DNA of 64,000 nt, from positions 239,526 through 303,525 of the forward strand of contig NZ_NBVR01000020.1 of NCBI RefSeq assembly GCF_002607735.1, given 5' to 3'. This DNA comes from Proteus alimentorum (GTDB lineage Bacteria > Pseudomonadota > Gammaproteobacteria > Enterobacterales > Enterobacteriaceae). Of this stretch, positions 10,081-18,981 are shown in pieces; the first letter of the stretch is position 1; each line of letters opens with the position of its first letter. The translations under genes and the position numbers were made by a program. Below the pieces are notes generated by a model, which saw only the letters and a program-made list of their open reading frames with translations, had not been told where the DNA came from and did not search any database.

Positions 10081-10587
10081 TTATTTTTTATCAGAAAAAT
10101 GGTCATTATTCGGATCATCAGCCTTATTATTCAGTTGGTTACTCGGTGAATCCTCTTTACGCTGAAACTCGCCTTCGAATGTTGTTCCATTCTGATTAGA
10201 AGAGAATCCACTTTGACCATGACCTGCTGAATAAACTTGAATTCGAGAGATCAGTTTCGTCACTAATAACGCTTGCAATGGTGGTAATAACAACAGTAAG
10301 CCCAAGAAATCCGTAAAGAAGCCAGGGATCAACAGTAAGATACCCGCCAATATTAATGAAACACTTTTCACCATTTCTGCCGCAGGCACTTCACCTACTG
10401 CAAGTTTTTGTTGCATTGAAGCTATATTTTTTACGCCCTGATTTTTTACCAGTGAGACACCAACACAAGAAGTCAGCACCACAAGGAATAGTGTTGTAAG
10501 AACGCCAATAGAAGATGCCACATTGACGAAAATAACGGCTTCTATATAGATAAGAAGGCAGATAATAATTAATGGGAGCCAACGCAC
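10081..10587 (-). CDS. fxsA: Membrane protein FxsA
   Basis: Cytoplasmic-membrane protein whose E. coli counterpart, when overproduced, relieves exclusion of phage T7 by F plasmids. The reading frame can begin upstream at MNLFY, but GGAG lies just ahead of the GTG at 10587 and the resulting start VRWLPLIII aligns with E. coli MRWLPF, giving 168 residues. Four hydrophobic segments cover residues 1-115, including GFFTDFLGLLLLLPP; the last 50 residues are polar and low in complexity. It lies upstream of groES, as in E. coli apart from the missing yjeH. Confidence 0.93.
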   Translation of the reverse strand: MRWLPLIIICLLIYIEAVIFVNVASSIGVLTTLFLVVLTSCVGVSLVKNQGVKNIASMQQKLAVGEVPAAEMVKSVSLILAGILLLIPGFFTDFLGLLLLLPPLQALLVTKLISRIQVYSAGHGQSGFSSNQNGTTFEGEFQRKEDSPSNQLNNKADDPNNDHFSDKK

Positions 10588-10960
10588 TTGGTTCTCCTTT
10601 TTATAAAAAAGATTCATATTATTAATAGAAAGGAGTGTGAACTACATCTAAGGTGATGGTTTACAAACTCGCTTTTTCTTAGTTTATCTACATAATAATG
10701 GGGAGCCTAACACTCCTTTTCAAGGGGCGTTAAAAAGAGAAGTAGAACTGTAAAATCCATGAGATAGATCACAAAAAGAAAATATTTAGAGGTTATTTAC
10801 TTATAAAGTGATCCAGCTTAAAGGTATTTGTTCACAACCCGAATATGATCATGTCAGTACCAAGCAAAACGGTAAGTTATATTACATTATTAACCGTTAA
10901 CGATATATTTTATTAACAAGCGCATAACTAGACAGTTAAAATTTTAATAAGAAGGTTCTC
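10588..10960. promoter_or_regulatory. fxsA-aspA divergent control region
   Basis: No gene. It holds the divergent promoters of fxsA and aspA and one good CRP-like site. Confidence 0.6.
10758..10773 (+). promoter_or_regulatory. CRP-like site upstream of aspA
   Basis: CATGA-GATAGA-TCACA matches the consensus TGTGA-N6-TCACA with one perfect half-site. E. coli aspA is known to be CRP-activated. The site is about 190 bp before the start codon. Confidence 0.5.
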
Positions 10961-12385
10961 ATGTCAAATAAAACTCGTATCGAAGAAGACCTGTTAGGTA
11001 AAAGAGAAGTTCCTGCTGATGCTTACTACGGCGTCCACACTTTACGTGCTATTGAAAACTTCTACATCAGTGATCGTACCATCAATGATGTTCCAGAATT
11101 CATCCGCGGTATGGTAATGGTGAAAAAAGCTGCTGCATTAGCAAACAAAGAACTTCACACTATTCCTCGTGAAATCGCTGATACGATTATCAAAGCCTGT
11201 GACGTAGTATTAGAAACAGGTAAACACATGGATCAATTCCCAGTTGATGTATTCCAAGGCGGTGCAGGTACTTCATTAAATATGAATACCAATGAAGTTA
11301 TCGCAAACATCGGTCTGGAATTAATGGGTCACCAAAAAGGTGAATACCAATACCTAAACCCAAATGACCACGTCAATAAGAGCCAATCAACAAACGACGC
11401 TTATCCTTGTGGTTTCCGTGTAGCGGTCTATAACTCTATTATCAAATTAACTGAATCTATCGAACTGCTGAAAGCTGGTTTTGATAGAAAAGCAGTTGAG
11501 TTCAAAGACATCCTGAAAATGGGTCGTACTCAATTACAAGACGCTGTACCAATGACTTTAGGTCAAGAATTCCACGCTTTCTCTGTATTAATGAAAGAAG
11601 AAATCAAAAACCTGAAACGCACTGCTGAGTTACTGTTAGAAATGAACTTAGGTGCAACAGCTATCGGTACTGGTCTGAATACAGCGCCGGGTTACCAAAA
11701 ACTGTCTGTTGAAAAACTGGCAGAAGTCACTGGTTTAGCCTGTGTTCCAGCAGAAGACTTAATTGAAGCAACTTCTGACTGTGGTGCTTATGTCATGGTT
11801 CACGGCGCATTAAAACGCTTAGCTGTGAAAATGTCTAAAATCTGTAATGACTTACGTTTACTGTCCTCTGGTCCTCGTGCAGGTCTGAAAGAAATCAATC
11901 TTCCAGAACTACAAGCAGGCTCTTCAATTATGCCAGCTAAAGTAAACCCAGTCATTCCAGAAGTTGTAAACCAAGCTTGCTTTAAAGTTATCGGTAATGA
12001 CACTTGTGTCACTATGGCCGCTGAAGCGGGTCAATTACAATTAAACGTAATGGAACCTGCAATTGGTCAAGCAATGTTCGAATCAATCTCTCTGTTAAGC
12101 AACGCTTGCCGTAACTTAGTAGAAAAATGTGTTGATGGTATCACTGCGAACAAAGAAATCTGTGAACACTTCGTATTTAACTCAATCGGTATCGTTACTT
12201 ATCTGAACCCATTCATTGGTCACCATAACGGCGACATCGTTGGTAAGATTTGTGCAGAAACAGGTAAGAGTGTACGTGAAGTTGTTCTAGAACGTGGTTT
12301 ATTAACCGAAGAACAACTGGATGATATCTTCTCTGTTGAGAACTTAAAAAACCCGGCTTACAAAGCAAAACGCTTCGATGATTAA
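10961..12385 (+). CDS. aspA: Aspartate ammonia-lyase (aspartase)
   Basis: Converts L-aspartate to fumarate and ammonia, feeding anaerobic fumarate respiration. The 474 residues align end to end with E. coli AspA (478). The fumarase/aspartase signature [11 protein letters not shown] near residue 320 holds the catalytic serine, and [10 protein letters not shown] and the SxSTNDAYP loop form the rest of the active site. It is followed by a terminator and then dcuA, the matching exchanger. Confidence 0.98.
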   Translation: MSNKTRIEEDLLGKREVPADAYYGVHTLRAIENFYISDRTINDVPEFIRGMVMVKKAAALANKELHTIPREIADTIIKACDVVLETGKHMDQFPVDVFQGGAGTSLNMNTNEVIANIGLELMGHQKGEYQYLNPNDHVNKSQSTNDAYPCGFRVAVYNSIIKLTESIELLKAGFDRKAVEFKDILKMGRTQLQDAVPMTLGQEFHAFSVLMKEEIKNLKRTAELLLEMNLGATAIGTGLNTAPGYQKLSVEKLAEVTGLACVPAEDLIEATSDCGAYVMVHGALKRLAVKMSKICNDLRLLSSGPRAGLKEINLPELQAGSSIMPAKVNPVIPEVVNQACFKVIGNDTCVTMAAEAGQLQLNVMEPAIGQAMFESISLLSNACRNLVEKCVDGITANKEICEHFVFNSIGIVTYLNPFIGHHNGDIVGKICAETGKSVREVVLERGLLTEEQLDDIFSVENLKNPAYKAKRFDD

Positions 12386-12441
12386 TAATTATGTTTCATA
12401 ACATAACCATGTTAAACATAAGAATGAGCTCTTAAAAATAC

Positions 12442-12474
12442 AAGGCACGGACTCTTTAAGGGACGTGCCTTTTT
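12442..12474 (+). terminator. Terminator after aspA
   Basis: Stem AAGGCACG / CGTGCCTT with a 14-base loop and a short U-run. It lies between aspA and dcuA and may let some transcripts through. Confidence 0.8.
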
Positions 12475-12543
12475 ACTTGATTGTAAAAACAAAAATTTAA
12501 CTTATTTTTCTCATTTTTTTAATTATCTCAAGGAGTAAACGCT

Positions 12544-13869
12544 ATGTTAGCCGTAGAATTGATTATCGTTCTGCTGGCCATTTTCCTCGGTGCGAGACTT
12601 GGGGGAATTGGTATCGGGTTTGCCGGTGGTTTAGGGGTTTTAGTTTTAGCTGCTATCGGTGTTAAACCTGGTTCAATCCCTTTTGATGTTATCTCCATCA
12701 TTATGGCTGTTATTGCCGCAATCTCTGCGATGCAGGTTGCTGGTGGTTTGGATTACTTAGTGGGCCAAACTGAAAAACTGTTAAGACGTAATCCAAAATA
12801 CATCACAATTCTTGCGCCAATTGTGACTTATTTCTTAACTCTATTTGCAGGTACAGGGAACATCTCTTTAGCAACACTGCCAGTTATCGCTGAAGTTGCA
12901 AAAGAACAAGGCATCAAACCTTGCCGTCCTTTATCAACAGGTGTTGTTGCTGCTCAAATCGGTATTACTGCATCTCCAATCTCTGCTGCGGTTGTTTACA
13001 TGGCATCTGTCATGGAAAACCCAGCAATGGTCGGTGAAGGTAACACAGTAAGCTATATCACTCTGCTTTCTATCTTATTACCAGCCACTTTCCTTGCTAT
13101 CATTCTGATGTCATTCATCGTGTCTTGGGTGTTTAACTCAAAACTGTCTGATGACGCTGTCTATCGTGAGCGTTTAGAACAAGGTCTGGTTGAGTTACGT
13201 GGTAGCCAAGAACGTAGAGAAACATTAGCTGGTGCTAAATCATCTGTAATGCTGTTCTTGCTGGGTGTTGTCTGTGTTGTGACTTATGCAATCATCAACA
13301 GCCCAAGCTTAGGTATCGTGAAAGAACCGTTAATGAACACCACTAACGCTATTCTTATCATCATGCTGAGTGTTGCAACACTGATCACTGTCTTCTGTAA
13401 AGTGAAAACTGACAACATCCTAAACTCAAGTACCTTTAAAGCGGGTATGAGTGCATGTATCTGTATTCTGGGTGTTGCATGGTTAGGTGATACTTTCGTT
13501 TCAAGTAACATCGATTGGATCAAACTGACTGCGGGTGACTTAATCACTGGCCATCCTTGGTTATTAGCGGTTATCTTCTTCTTCTGTTCTGCTCTGTTAT
13601 ATTCTCAAGCAGCAACAGCGAAAGCGTTAATGCCAATGGCTTTAGCATTAGGTGTAACTCCATTAACTGCAATTGCTTCTTTCTCTGCGGTTTCTGGTCT
13701 GTTCATTCTGCCAACTTACCCAACACTGGTTGCGGCAGTTCAAATGGATGACACTGGTACAACTCGTATTGGTAAATTAGTCTTCAACCACCCATTCTTT
13801 ATCCCAGGTACTATTGGTGTGGTACTAGCTGTCGGATTTGGTTTCCTCTTCGGCGGTATGATTTTGTAG
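12544..13869 (+). CDS. dcuA: Anaerobic C4-dicarboxylate exchanger DcuA
   Basis: Inner-membrane transporter for aspartate, fumarate and succinate exchange. The 441 residues are almost colinear with E. coli DcuA (433), with about ten membrane helices and the family signature GGLDYLVGQTEKLLRR. An insertion of a few residues lies near position 160 (ENPAMVGEGNTVSY). AAGGAG is well placed before the ATG. Together with aspA it takes in aspartate and exports succinate. Confidence 0.97.
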   Translation: MLAVELIIVLLAIFLGARLGGIGIGFAGGLGVLVLAAIGVKPGSIPFDVISIIMAVIAAISAMQVAGGLDYLVGQTEKLLRRNPKYITILAPIVTYFLTLFAGTGNISLATLPVIAEVAKEQGIKPCRPLSTGVVAAQIGITASPISAAVVYMASVMENPAMVGEGNTVSYITLLSILLPATFLAIILMSFIVSWVFNSKLSDDAVYRERLEQGLVELRGSQERRETLAGAKSSVMLFLLGVVCVVTYAIINSPSLGIVKEPLMNTTNAILIIMLSVATLITVFCKVKTDNILNSSTFKAGMSACICILGVAWLGDTFVSSNIDWIKLTAGDLITGHPWLLAVIFFFCSALLYSQAATAKALMPMALALGVTPLTAIASFSAVSGLFILPTYPTLVAAVQMDDTGTTRIGKLVFNHPFFIPGTIGVVLAVGFGFLFGGMIL

Positions 13870-13933
13870 TTTGAAATTAAAAATTAAGACATTGCAAAAA
13901 AGCGCTTAGCGCTTAAAAGAAATAAAAAACAAG

Positions 13934-13963
13934 AAAATACCCTGTCGCCAGATGGGGTATTTT
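13934..13963 (+). terminator. Terminator after dcuA
   Basis: Stem AAAATACCC / GGGTATTTT with a 12-base loop, U-rich on the plus strand. A smaller palindrome AAGCGC-TTA-GCGCTT lies 20-30 bp upstream. Confidence 0.8.
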
Positions 13964-14052
13964 CATTTTAGCCTATCGCTCCTTGCTTTCATTTTTAACT
14001 AAAGTCTGCTAATTATGATGTTCTCGCGACAACGTGATTTAAGGAGATTTCC

Positions 14053-14625
14053 GTGCAACGTGAAGCGTTATTAGACCACGTACTTATCCAGTTAGAGCAA
14101 TACGGCTTAGCTGCAACCTTACCCGAACTTCTTCAAGATTCAGGTATCAACGAATCTGATCTTCACCCTTTCTGGCCTGATAGAGACGCATTGATTTTTG
14201 ATTGTCTTCGCCACCATGGCCAACAAATTGATATTTGGCAACGCCAAGTCATGCTAGATGAAGAACTGACTATCGAACAAAAATTACTTGCTCGTTATGA
14301 TCAACTGGCGATGCGTTTAGAAAAAAATCGTTTTCCTGGCTGTCTATTCGTTGCAGCTTGTAGCGCATATCCTGATGAACACTCTCAAATTCACCAATTA
14401 AGCCAACGCCAAAAGCAAAGCTCATTTGATTACTCTAGAACGCTACTACGCGAGCTTGATATCGAAGATAGTGAGTTAGTGGCGAAACAAATGGAACTCA
14501 TCTTAGAAGGCTGTTTAAGCCGTTTAATGGTGAATCATCATGCTGATGATATTATTACAGCAAAATTATTGGCAGAGGATATTCTTAAGATTGCTCAATG
14601 CCGTAAAAATGGCGCCTTAAGTTAG
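14053..14625 (+). CDS. yjdC: TetR-family transcriptional regulator YjdC (DicD)
   Basis: A 190-residue TetR-like regulator matching E. coli YjdC over its full length (MQRE start, RFPGCLFVAAC, KQMELILEGCLSRLMVN, AEDILKIAQCR). The N-terminal ~50 residues form the helix-turn-helix, the remainder the ligand/dimerisation domain. It starts with GTG, preceded by AAGGAG at six bases. In E. coli the gene lies near dsbD-cutA-dcuA; here it directly follows dcuA, and dsbD and cutA are absent from this position. Confidence 0.88.
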   Translation: MQREALLDHVLIQLEQYGLAATLPELLQDSGINESDLHPFWPDRDALIFDCLRHHGQQIDIWQRQVMLDEELTIEQKLLARYDQLAMRLEKNRFPGCLFVAACSAYPDEHSQIHQLSQRQKQSSFDYSRTLLRELDIEDSELVAKQMELILEGCLSRLMVNHHADDIITAKLLAEDILKIAQCRKNGALS

Positions 14626-14880
14626 TTTTGGTGTTGGAAAACGAGAAAAATGATCTGTTTTCTTGTTTGCACTCAATTTCTACCTGTTGAGTTGCAAAAA
14701 ACAAATTTAATCATCAAAAGAAGAGAAAGTTTTCTCTTTAATATGCAAAAAAGTGAACATCTTTACTGATTGTTATTTAAGCACTTTTTACTAAAAAATA
14801 GCTTATGATGAAAATTTAAACTCGAATAGAATAAAAAGAAAGCAAACAAACTTATTTTTGCATTTTTTATTAAAAAGACG
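14626..14880. other. Gap before the tRNA-Phe promoter
   Basis: About 255 bp, AT-rich, with small A/T hairpins but no supported gene. Confidence 0.5.
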
Positions 14881-14909
14881 TTGACGCATCACGCTGAATA
14901 CGGTTTAAT
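14881..14909 (+). promoter_or_regulatory. Promoter of tRNA-Phe
   Basis: TTGACG (14881-14886) and TTTAAT (14904-14909) are separated by 17 bp and followed by the GC-rich discriminator GCGCC, as in stringently controlled stable RNA promoters. Confidence 0.8.
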
Positions 14910-14920
14910 GCGCCTCGTTA

Positions 14921-14996
14921 GCCCGAATAGCTCAGTCGGTAGAGCAGGGGATTGAAAATCCCCGTGTCCTTGGTTCGATTCCGAGTTCGGGCACCA
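14921..14996 (+). tRNA. pheU: tRNA-Phe (GAA)
   Basis: A 76-nt cloverleaf with acceptor stem GCCCGAA / TTCGGGC, encoded CCA end, D-loop with AGCTCAGTCGG, anticodon loop TTGAAAA (anticodon GAA) and T-loop GGTTCGATTCC. E. coli has a tRNA-Phe gene in the same neighbourhood. Confidence 0.98.
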
Positions 14997-15003
14997 TCTT
15001 TAG

Positions 15004-15030
15004 AAAAACCAGCCTTATGGCTGGTTTTTT
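15004..15030 (+). terminator. Terminator of tRNA-Phe
   Basis: Perfect stem AAAAACCAGCC / GGCTGGTTTTT with TTAT loop and U-run, eight bases after the CCA end. Confidence 0.95.
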
Positions 15031-15150
15031 GCTTTTGCAGACTAAACAAATCGTTGTTAACAAAGCACTTCATCACTTTTTCCTTTCTCTATCTACCTCA
15101 TTCCTATCTATTAGAAAATAGATCAAAATAAATACAACACTATTAATAAT

Positions 15151-15673
15151 ATGCTAGTTCAGATATATTTATCTCATATAAAAATAAGGAAGATAGATTA
15201 TGGAGAATGGAATCGAAGGCTTAATGTTAAAAATGGGTTAACACTAAAAGATATTCACAGAATAAAAAAATTCTCAAGAAGATCAGGAAATAGTATTCAA
15301 GTTGAAATAACAAATCTAGGGAATGGATGATTTCGATTACTTTTAGTTTTTTTACTTCTTATTCTTACTTTATGCTCTGCTATTTATTTTAGTTCAGATA
15401 ATAATCACACTCGTTTAATAATCTCATTTCTCATTGCAGTGTCTATTATTTGTTTTTTCTGCGCCAATTACTGAAGAAGTCATTTTTAGAGGTTTTCTCC
15501 TAAATGCAGGTATGTGGTATGGCAATATAGGAAAATGGGTGGCTACGTTTATCCTTATTTTTATTGTCGGTATTGTATTTTGCCAAGTCAGAATAGGTAC
15601 TCGTTCACTAATCGCACCGATAGTACTACATGGAATACACAACACAATCAGTGTCGCTTTTTTAATGTTATAG
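15151..15673 (+). pseudogene. Broken CPBP-family (CAAX-like) membrane protease
   Basis: From the ATG at 15151 one frame reads 59 codons to a TGA at 15328-15330. The same frame then continues with a hydrophobic segment (FRLLLVFLLLILTLC) to about 15458. A frame change of one base at a run of six T (15453-15458) joins it to SAPITEEVIFRGFLLNAG, which carries the EExxxR motif of CPBP/Abi intramembrane proteases, and on to HGIHNT, the HxxxN-like motif, before the stop at 15671-15673. Removing one T restores ICFSAPITEE. The gene is thus disrupted at least twice. Whether the first 59 codons belong to the same ancestral gene is uncertain. It sits directly downstream of a tRNA gene. Confidence 0.65.
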
Positions 15674-15976
15674 CGTTTTTATTTAATAAATTTCTATTTT
15701 TTATAACAAAACACTTATTCACTTAAAAAGAAATGATATTTTATAGATGAAAATATTTTTATTACTTTTTAGAGAATGATCTGATTCTTTACGCAATAAT
15801 ACTGAATATTATTCATCATTATCTAAGTAAGTTATATTCACTTTTCTAAAAAATAAAATGAAAAAATAAATACAGAATGTGATTATAACTACATGCTTTT
15901 TCAGCGTATTAAAGTATGATAAAAGATATAAATATAACAAGAATATTATCATCTTCTTAAATTAAGAGAACGTTTT
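15674..15976. other. AT-rich gap upstream of the flotillin operon
   Basis: About 300 bp of very AT-rich DNA with no supported gene; it should hold the promoter of the next three genes. Confidence 0.5.
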
Positions 15977-16606
15977 ATGAATTTGTTTTTCCAAAATAGC
16001 CTCGCTTTTCCTAGCATTATTTTTAGTGCATTACTTGTTATTATCTCTTTTTATTGGCTTTGTGCTGCTTTGGGATTATTAGATATTGATTTATTTAATA
16101 TTGATAGTGAGTTGGATGTTGATGCAACAGGTTTCGCAGGTTGGTTAACAAAATTAGGATTAGCCGGTATCCCAGTTACGATTATTTTAACCTTCTTTAC
16201 CGTTATTGGCTGGTTTATCAGTTACTTTACTCACTATTGGATTATTAGTGCGATCGAAACAGGTTTTATTTATTATTTAGTTGGCTTTGTTGCTTTAATC
16301 ATTATCTCTTTTATTTCTCTTAATCTTACTGCGGTTTGCTTAAAACCCATTCGTAAAAAGCTCATATCACGTAATAAGCCCAAATCAGTACACCAATTGA
16401 TAGGTAAATTAGCCATAGTACGATCAGCAAATGTGGCGGAAAACAAAGGTGAAGCTGTTTTAGAAGATGGGGGTGCAGGTTTAATTTTACAAATTAGAGC
16501 ACCAGAACAAGAAAATATTAAACGAGGTGATAGCGTCGTTATTATTAGTTATGACGCGCTCACTCACAGTTATCAAGTCGTAACGGAAGATGAATTTCAT
16601 CGCTAA
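15977..16606 (+). CDS. yqiJ: YqiJ-like inner-membrane protein with NfeD-type OB fold
   Basis: A 209-residue protein of the length of E. coli YqiJ. Hydrophobic segments at about 10-37, 55-85 and 88-125 anchor it in the membrane. Residues ~145-207 (LIGKLAIVRSANV, GDSVVIISYD) form a small beta-barrel of the OB/NfeD type. NfeD-like proteins are typical partners of flotillins, and the next gene encodes one. The ATG follows AAGAGAA. A role in organising membrane domains with the flotillin is expected from family knowledge, but the exact function is unknown. Confidence 0.82.
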   Translation: MNLFFQNSLAFPSIIFSALLVIISFYWLCAALGLLDIDLFNIDSELDVDATGFAGWLTKLGLAGIPVTIILTFFTVIGWFISYFTHYWIISAIETGFIYYLVGFVALIIISFISLNLTAVCLKPIRKKLISRNKPKSVHQLIGKLAIVRSANVAENKGEAVLEDGGAGLILQIRAPEQENIKRGDSVVIISYDALTHSYQVVTEDEFHR

Positions 16607-16695
16607 TATCCACATTTGATGAAATCCAAAATTTAGTTAACAGACAAACACTATTACAAAATGACGGTATCGTCTGAACCTATGGAGAAAAAAGT

Positions 16696-18891
16696 ATGGA
16701 TTTGGCTTTCGTTATGCCTTTCTTAACTATCGTTGGTTTTGCAATCCTAATTATTTTAGGATTATTTGGATTATTTAAGGCTTTCTATATTAAAGTGCCA
16801 CAAGGTACAGCCTTAATTGTCAACGACATGACCTCACAACCTAAAGTCCATTTTACCGGTGCATTAGTTTATCCTGTTATCTATAAAAAAGAGTTTATGC
16901 GTATTTCTCTTTTAACGTTAGAGGTTGATCGTCGCGGTAAAGATGGTTTGATTTGCCAAGATAACTTACGTGCTGATATTACCGTTGCATTTTATTTACG
17001 TGTAAATGAAACCACTGAAGACGTATTAAAAGTCGCAAAAGCCATTGGTGTTGATAGAGCGTCAGATCATCAAGCAGTCAGCACCCTATTTAGTGCTAAA
17101 TTCTCAGAAGCATTAAAAACCGTAGGTAAACAGTTTGAACTGTCTAAACTCTTTGAAGACCGACAAAATTTCCGTGATCGTATTGTTGATGTTATTGGTA
17201 AAGATCTAAATGGTTATGCATTAGAAGACGTTGCTATCGACTATTTAGAACAAACACCAAAATCTGCACTTGATCCTAATAATATTTTTGACTCTGAAGG
17301 TATCCGTAAAATAACGGAAATTACCGCCATTCATAATATTGAAACCAACCAAAAAGAGCGCGATCAAGAGCTCGCTATTCAAAAGAAAAATGTTGAAACT
17401 CGCGAAGCCAGCCTTGCTTTAGAACGTCAACAAGCTGATGCAGAAGCACGCCAAAAACGAGAAATCGACAATATTCGTGCTCGTGAAACGTCAGAAACTC
17501 TACGAGTGCAAGAAGAAGAGCGCCTTAAAGCAGAACAGGCTCGTATTCAGACCCAACAAGAAATTGAGATCCGTGAAGAAAACCGTATGCGCGAAGTGGA
17601 AGTGGCACAACAAAATCGCACCCGTGCAGTCACTATTGAACAAGAGCGTGTTAATCGTGCACGCGAGTTAGAAATTGTTGCTCGTGAACGTGAAGTCGAG
17701 CTGCAACGTATTGAGAAAGAAAAAGCGTTAGAAGAAGAGCGTAAAAACATCTCAAATGTTATCCGTGAACGTGTTGCCGTAGAAAAAACAGTCGCTCAAG
17801 AAGAAGAACGCATTAAAGAAGTACGTGAAGTGTCAGAAGCTGAACGTATGCGCCAAGTCACTGTGATTAATGCTCAAGCTGAAGCGGAAGAATCTTTAGT
17901 TCGCCAAGTGAAAAAAGCCGAAGCCGATGAATCAAGCGCGAAACATAAAGCAGAAGAGATCAGTACAATGGCGAAGGCTGAATTAGAAGCCTCAGTAAAA
18001 CAAGCCGAAGCGAAAAAACGCTTAGCGGAAGGTATTGAAGCCGAGCACGCAGCATTAGGCCTTGCGGAAGCCCGTGTACGTCAAGCGACAGCAGAAGCAG
18101 AAGAGAAAGAAGGTTTAGTGCTTGCGAATGTCACCGCGGAAAAACTATTAGCGGAAGCTCGAGGCATGAAAGAGAAAGGCTTAACCGAAGCCCAAGTGAT
18201 GGAAGCTAAAGCACAAGCACAGCAACAACAAGGTTTTGCAGAAGCAAAAATTTTAGAAGAAAAATTAGCAGCTCAAGCGCGTGGTGAAGAACAACAAGCC
18301 AATGCGAAAGAGAAACTAGGTTTAGCTGATGCGAAAATTCTTGAAGAGAAACTCGCGGCTCAAGCCCGAGGCGAAGGCCAATTAGGTTCAGCACAAGCTG
18401 AAGTTATTCGCCAACGCTTGAAAGCAGAAGCAGATGGTTTAACCGATAAATTTAAATCTATGGATCACCTTAGCGATACGGCACGTTCACACGAAGAGTT
18501 CCGTATGCGTCTTGAAAAACAATTTGAACAAGCAATGGCCTCAATTGAAGCCAACAAAGAGATTGCACGAGAACAAGCTGATGTATTGGCTGCTGCACTG
18601 AGCAAAACCAATATTGAAATTGTGGGCGGTGATGGCAACTTCTTTAATACATTCTCTAAAGCATTAAGTCTAGGCAAAGCTGTTGATGGTTTTATGGATA
18701 AAAGCAGTTTTGCCAAAGAGAACGTTGAAAAGCTGATTAATCGTACTCAACAAGATCAAAAACTCGATATCGCTTCTTTATTAAATAATCCTGAAGTTCA
18801 AGATTTAATTAATGGATTTATGGCGACAAAAGGAGCCAGTCAGCTAATTAAAAATGTGACAACTCAATCAGACGCCTCTAAAGAAGAATAA
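16696..18891 (+). CDS. yqiK: YqiK-like flotillin (SPFH/Band 7 protein), extended
   Basis: A 731-residue membrane-anchored flotillin. Residues ~5-28 are a membrane helix, ~30-210 the SPFH/Band 7 domain (VPQGTALIVND, DNLRADITVAFYLRVN), and ~210-590 an exceptionally long Glu/Arg/Gln/Ala-rich coiled coil. The C-terminal ~130 residues include a Gly/Phe-rich stretch (GGDGNFFNTFSKAL). E. coli YqiK is about 553 residues, so the coiled coil is expanded; part of this is an internal duplication of AKILEEKLAAQARGE (residues ~513-531 and ~542-560, 29 apart). GGAG precedes the ATG. It is co-oriented with the OB-fold protein and the large ATPase. Confidence 0.88.
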   Translation: MDLAFVMPFLTIVGFAILIILGLFGLFKAFYIKVPQGTALIVNDMTSQPKVHFTGALVYPVIYKKEFMRISLLTLEVDRRGKDGLICQDNLRADITVAFYLRVNETTEDVLKVAKAIGVDRASDHQAVSTLFSAKFSEALKTVGKQFELSKLFEDRQNFRDRIVDVIGKDLNGYALEDVAIDYLEQTPKSALDPNNIFDSEGIRKITEITAIHNIETNQKERDQELAIQKKNVETREASLALERQQADAEARQKREIDNIRARETSETLRVQEEERLKAEQARIQTQQEIEIREENRMREVEVAQQNRTRAVTIEQERVNRARELEIVAREREVELQRIEKEKALEEERKNISNVIRERVAVEKTVAQEEERIKEVREVSEAERMRQVTVINAQAEAEESLVRQVKKAEADESSAKHKAEEISTMAKAELEASVKQAEAKKRLAEGIEAEHAALGLAEARVRQATAEAEEKEGLVLANVTAEKLLAEARGMKEKGLTEAQVMEAKAQAQQQQGFAEAKILEEKLAAQARGEEQQANAKEKLGLADAKILEEKLAAQARGEGQLGSAQAEVIRQRLKAEADGLTDKFKSMDHLSDTARSHEEFRMRLEKQFEQAMASIEANKEIAREQADVLAAALSKTNIEIVGGDGNFFNTFSKALSLGKAVDGFMDKSSFAKENVEKLINRTQQDQKLDIASLLNNPEVQDLINGFMATKGASQLIKNVTTQSDASKEE

Positions 18892-18900
18892 TTTCAGTTA

Positions 18901-18940
18901 AAGGAGGTGAAAAGACATAGCGTTTATCTCTGTGTCTTTT
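18901..18940 (+). promoter_or_regulatory. Orphan Shine-Dalgarno and intercistronic hairpin
   Basis: A full-strength AAGGAGGTGA (18901-18910) lies 70 bp before the ATPase start with no well-spaced start codon after it. It runs into an 11-bp stem (AAAAGACATAG / CTGTGTCTTTT, one G-U pair) followed by a U-rich tail. It may be an attenuator or a ribosome standby element lowering ATPase synthesis relative to the flotillin. Confidence 0.45.
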
Positions 18941-18981
18941 CTTTTGTTTTTATCGTTTAAGCCAAGGAAATCCGTTATACC

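Noticed and set aside
18907..18960. Seventeen-codon frame starting at GTG after the orphan Shine-Dalgarno
   Set aside because: The GTG overlaps the Shine-Dalgarno with no spacing, so initiation there is unlikely.
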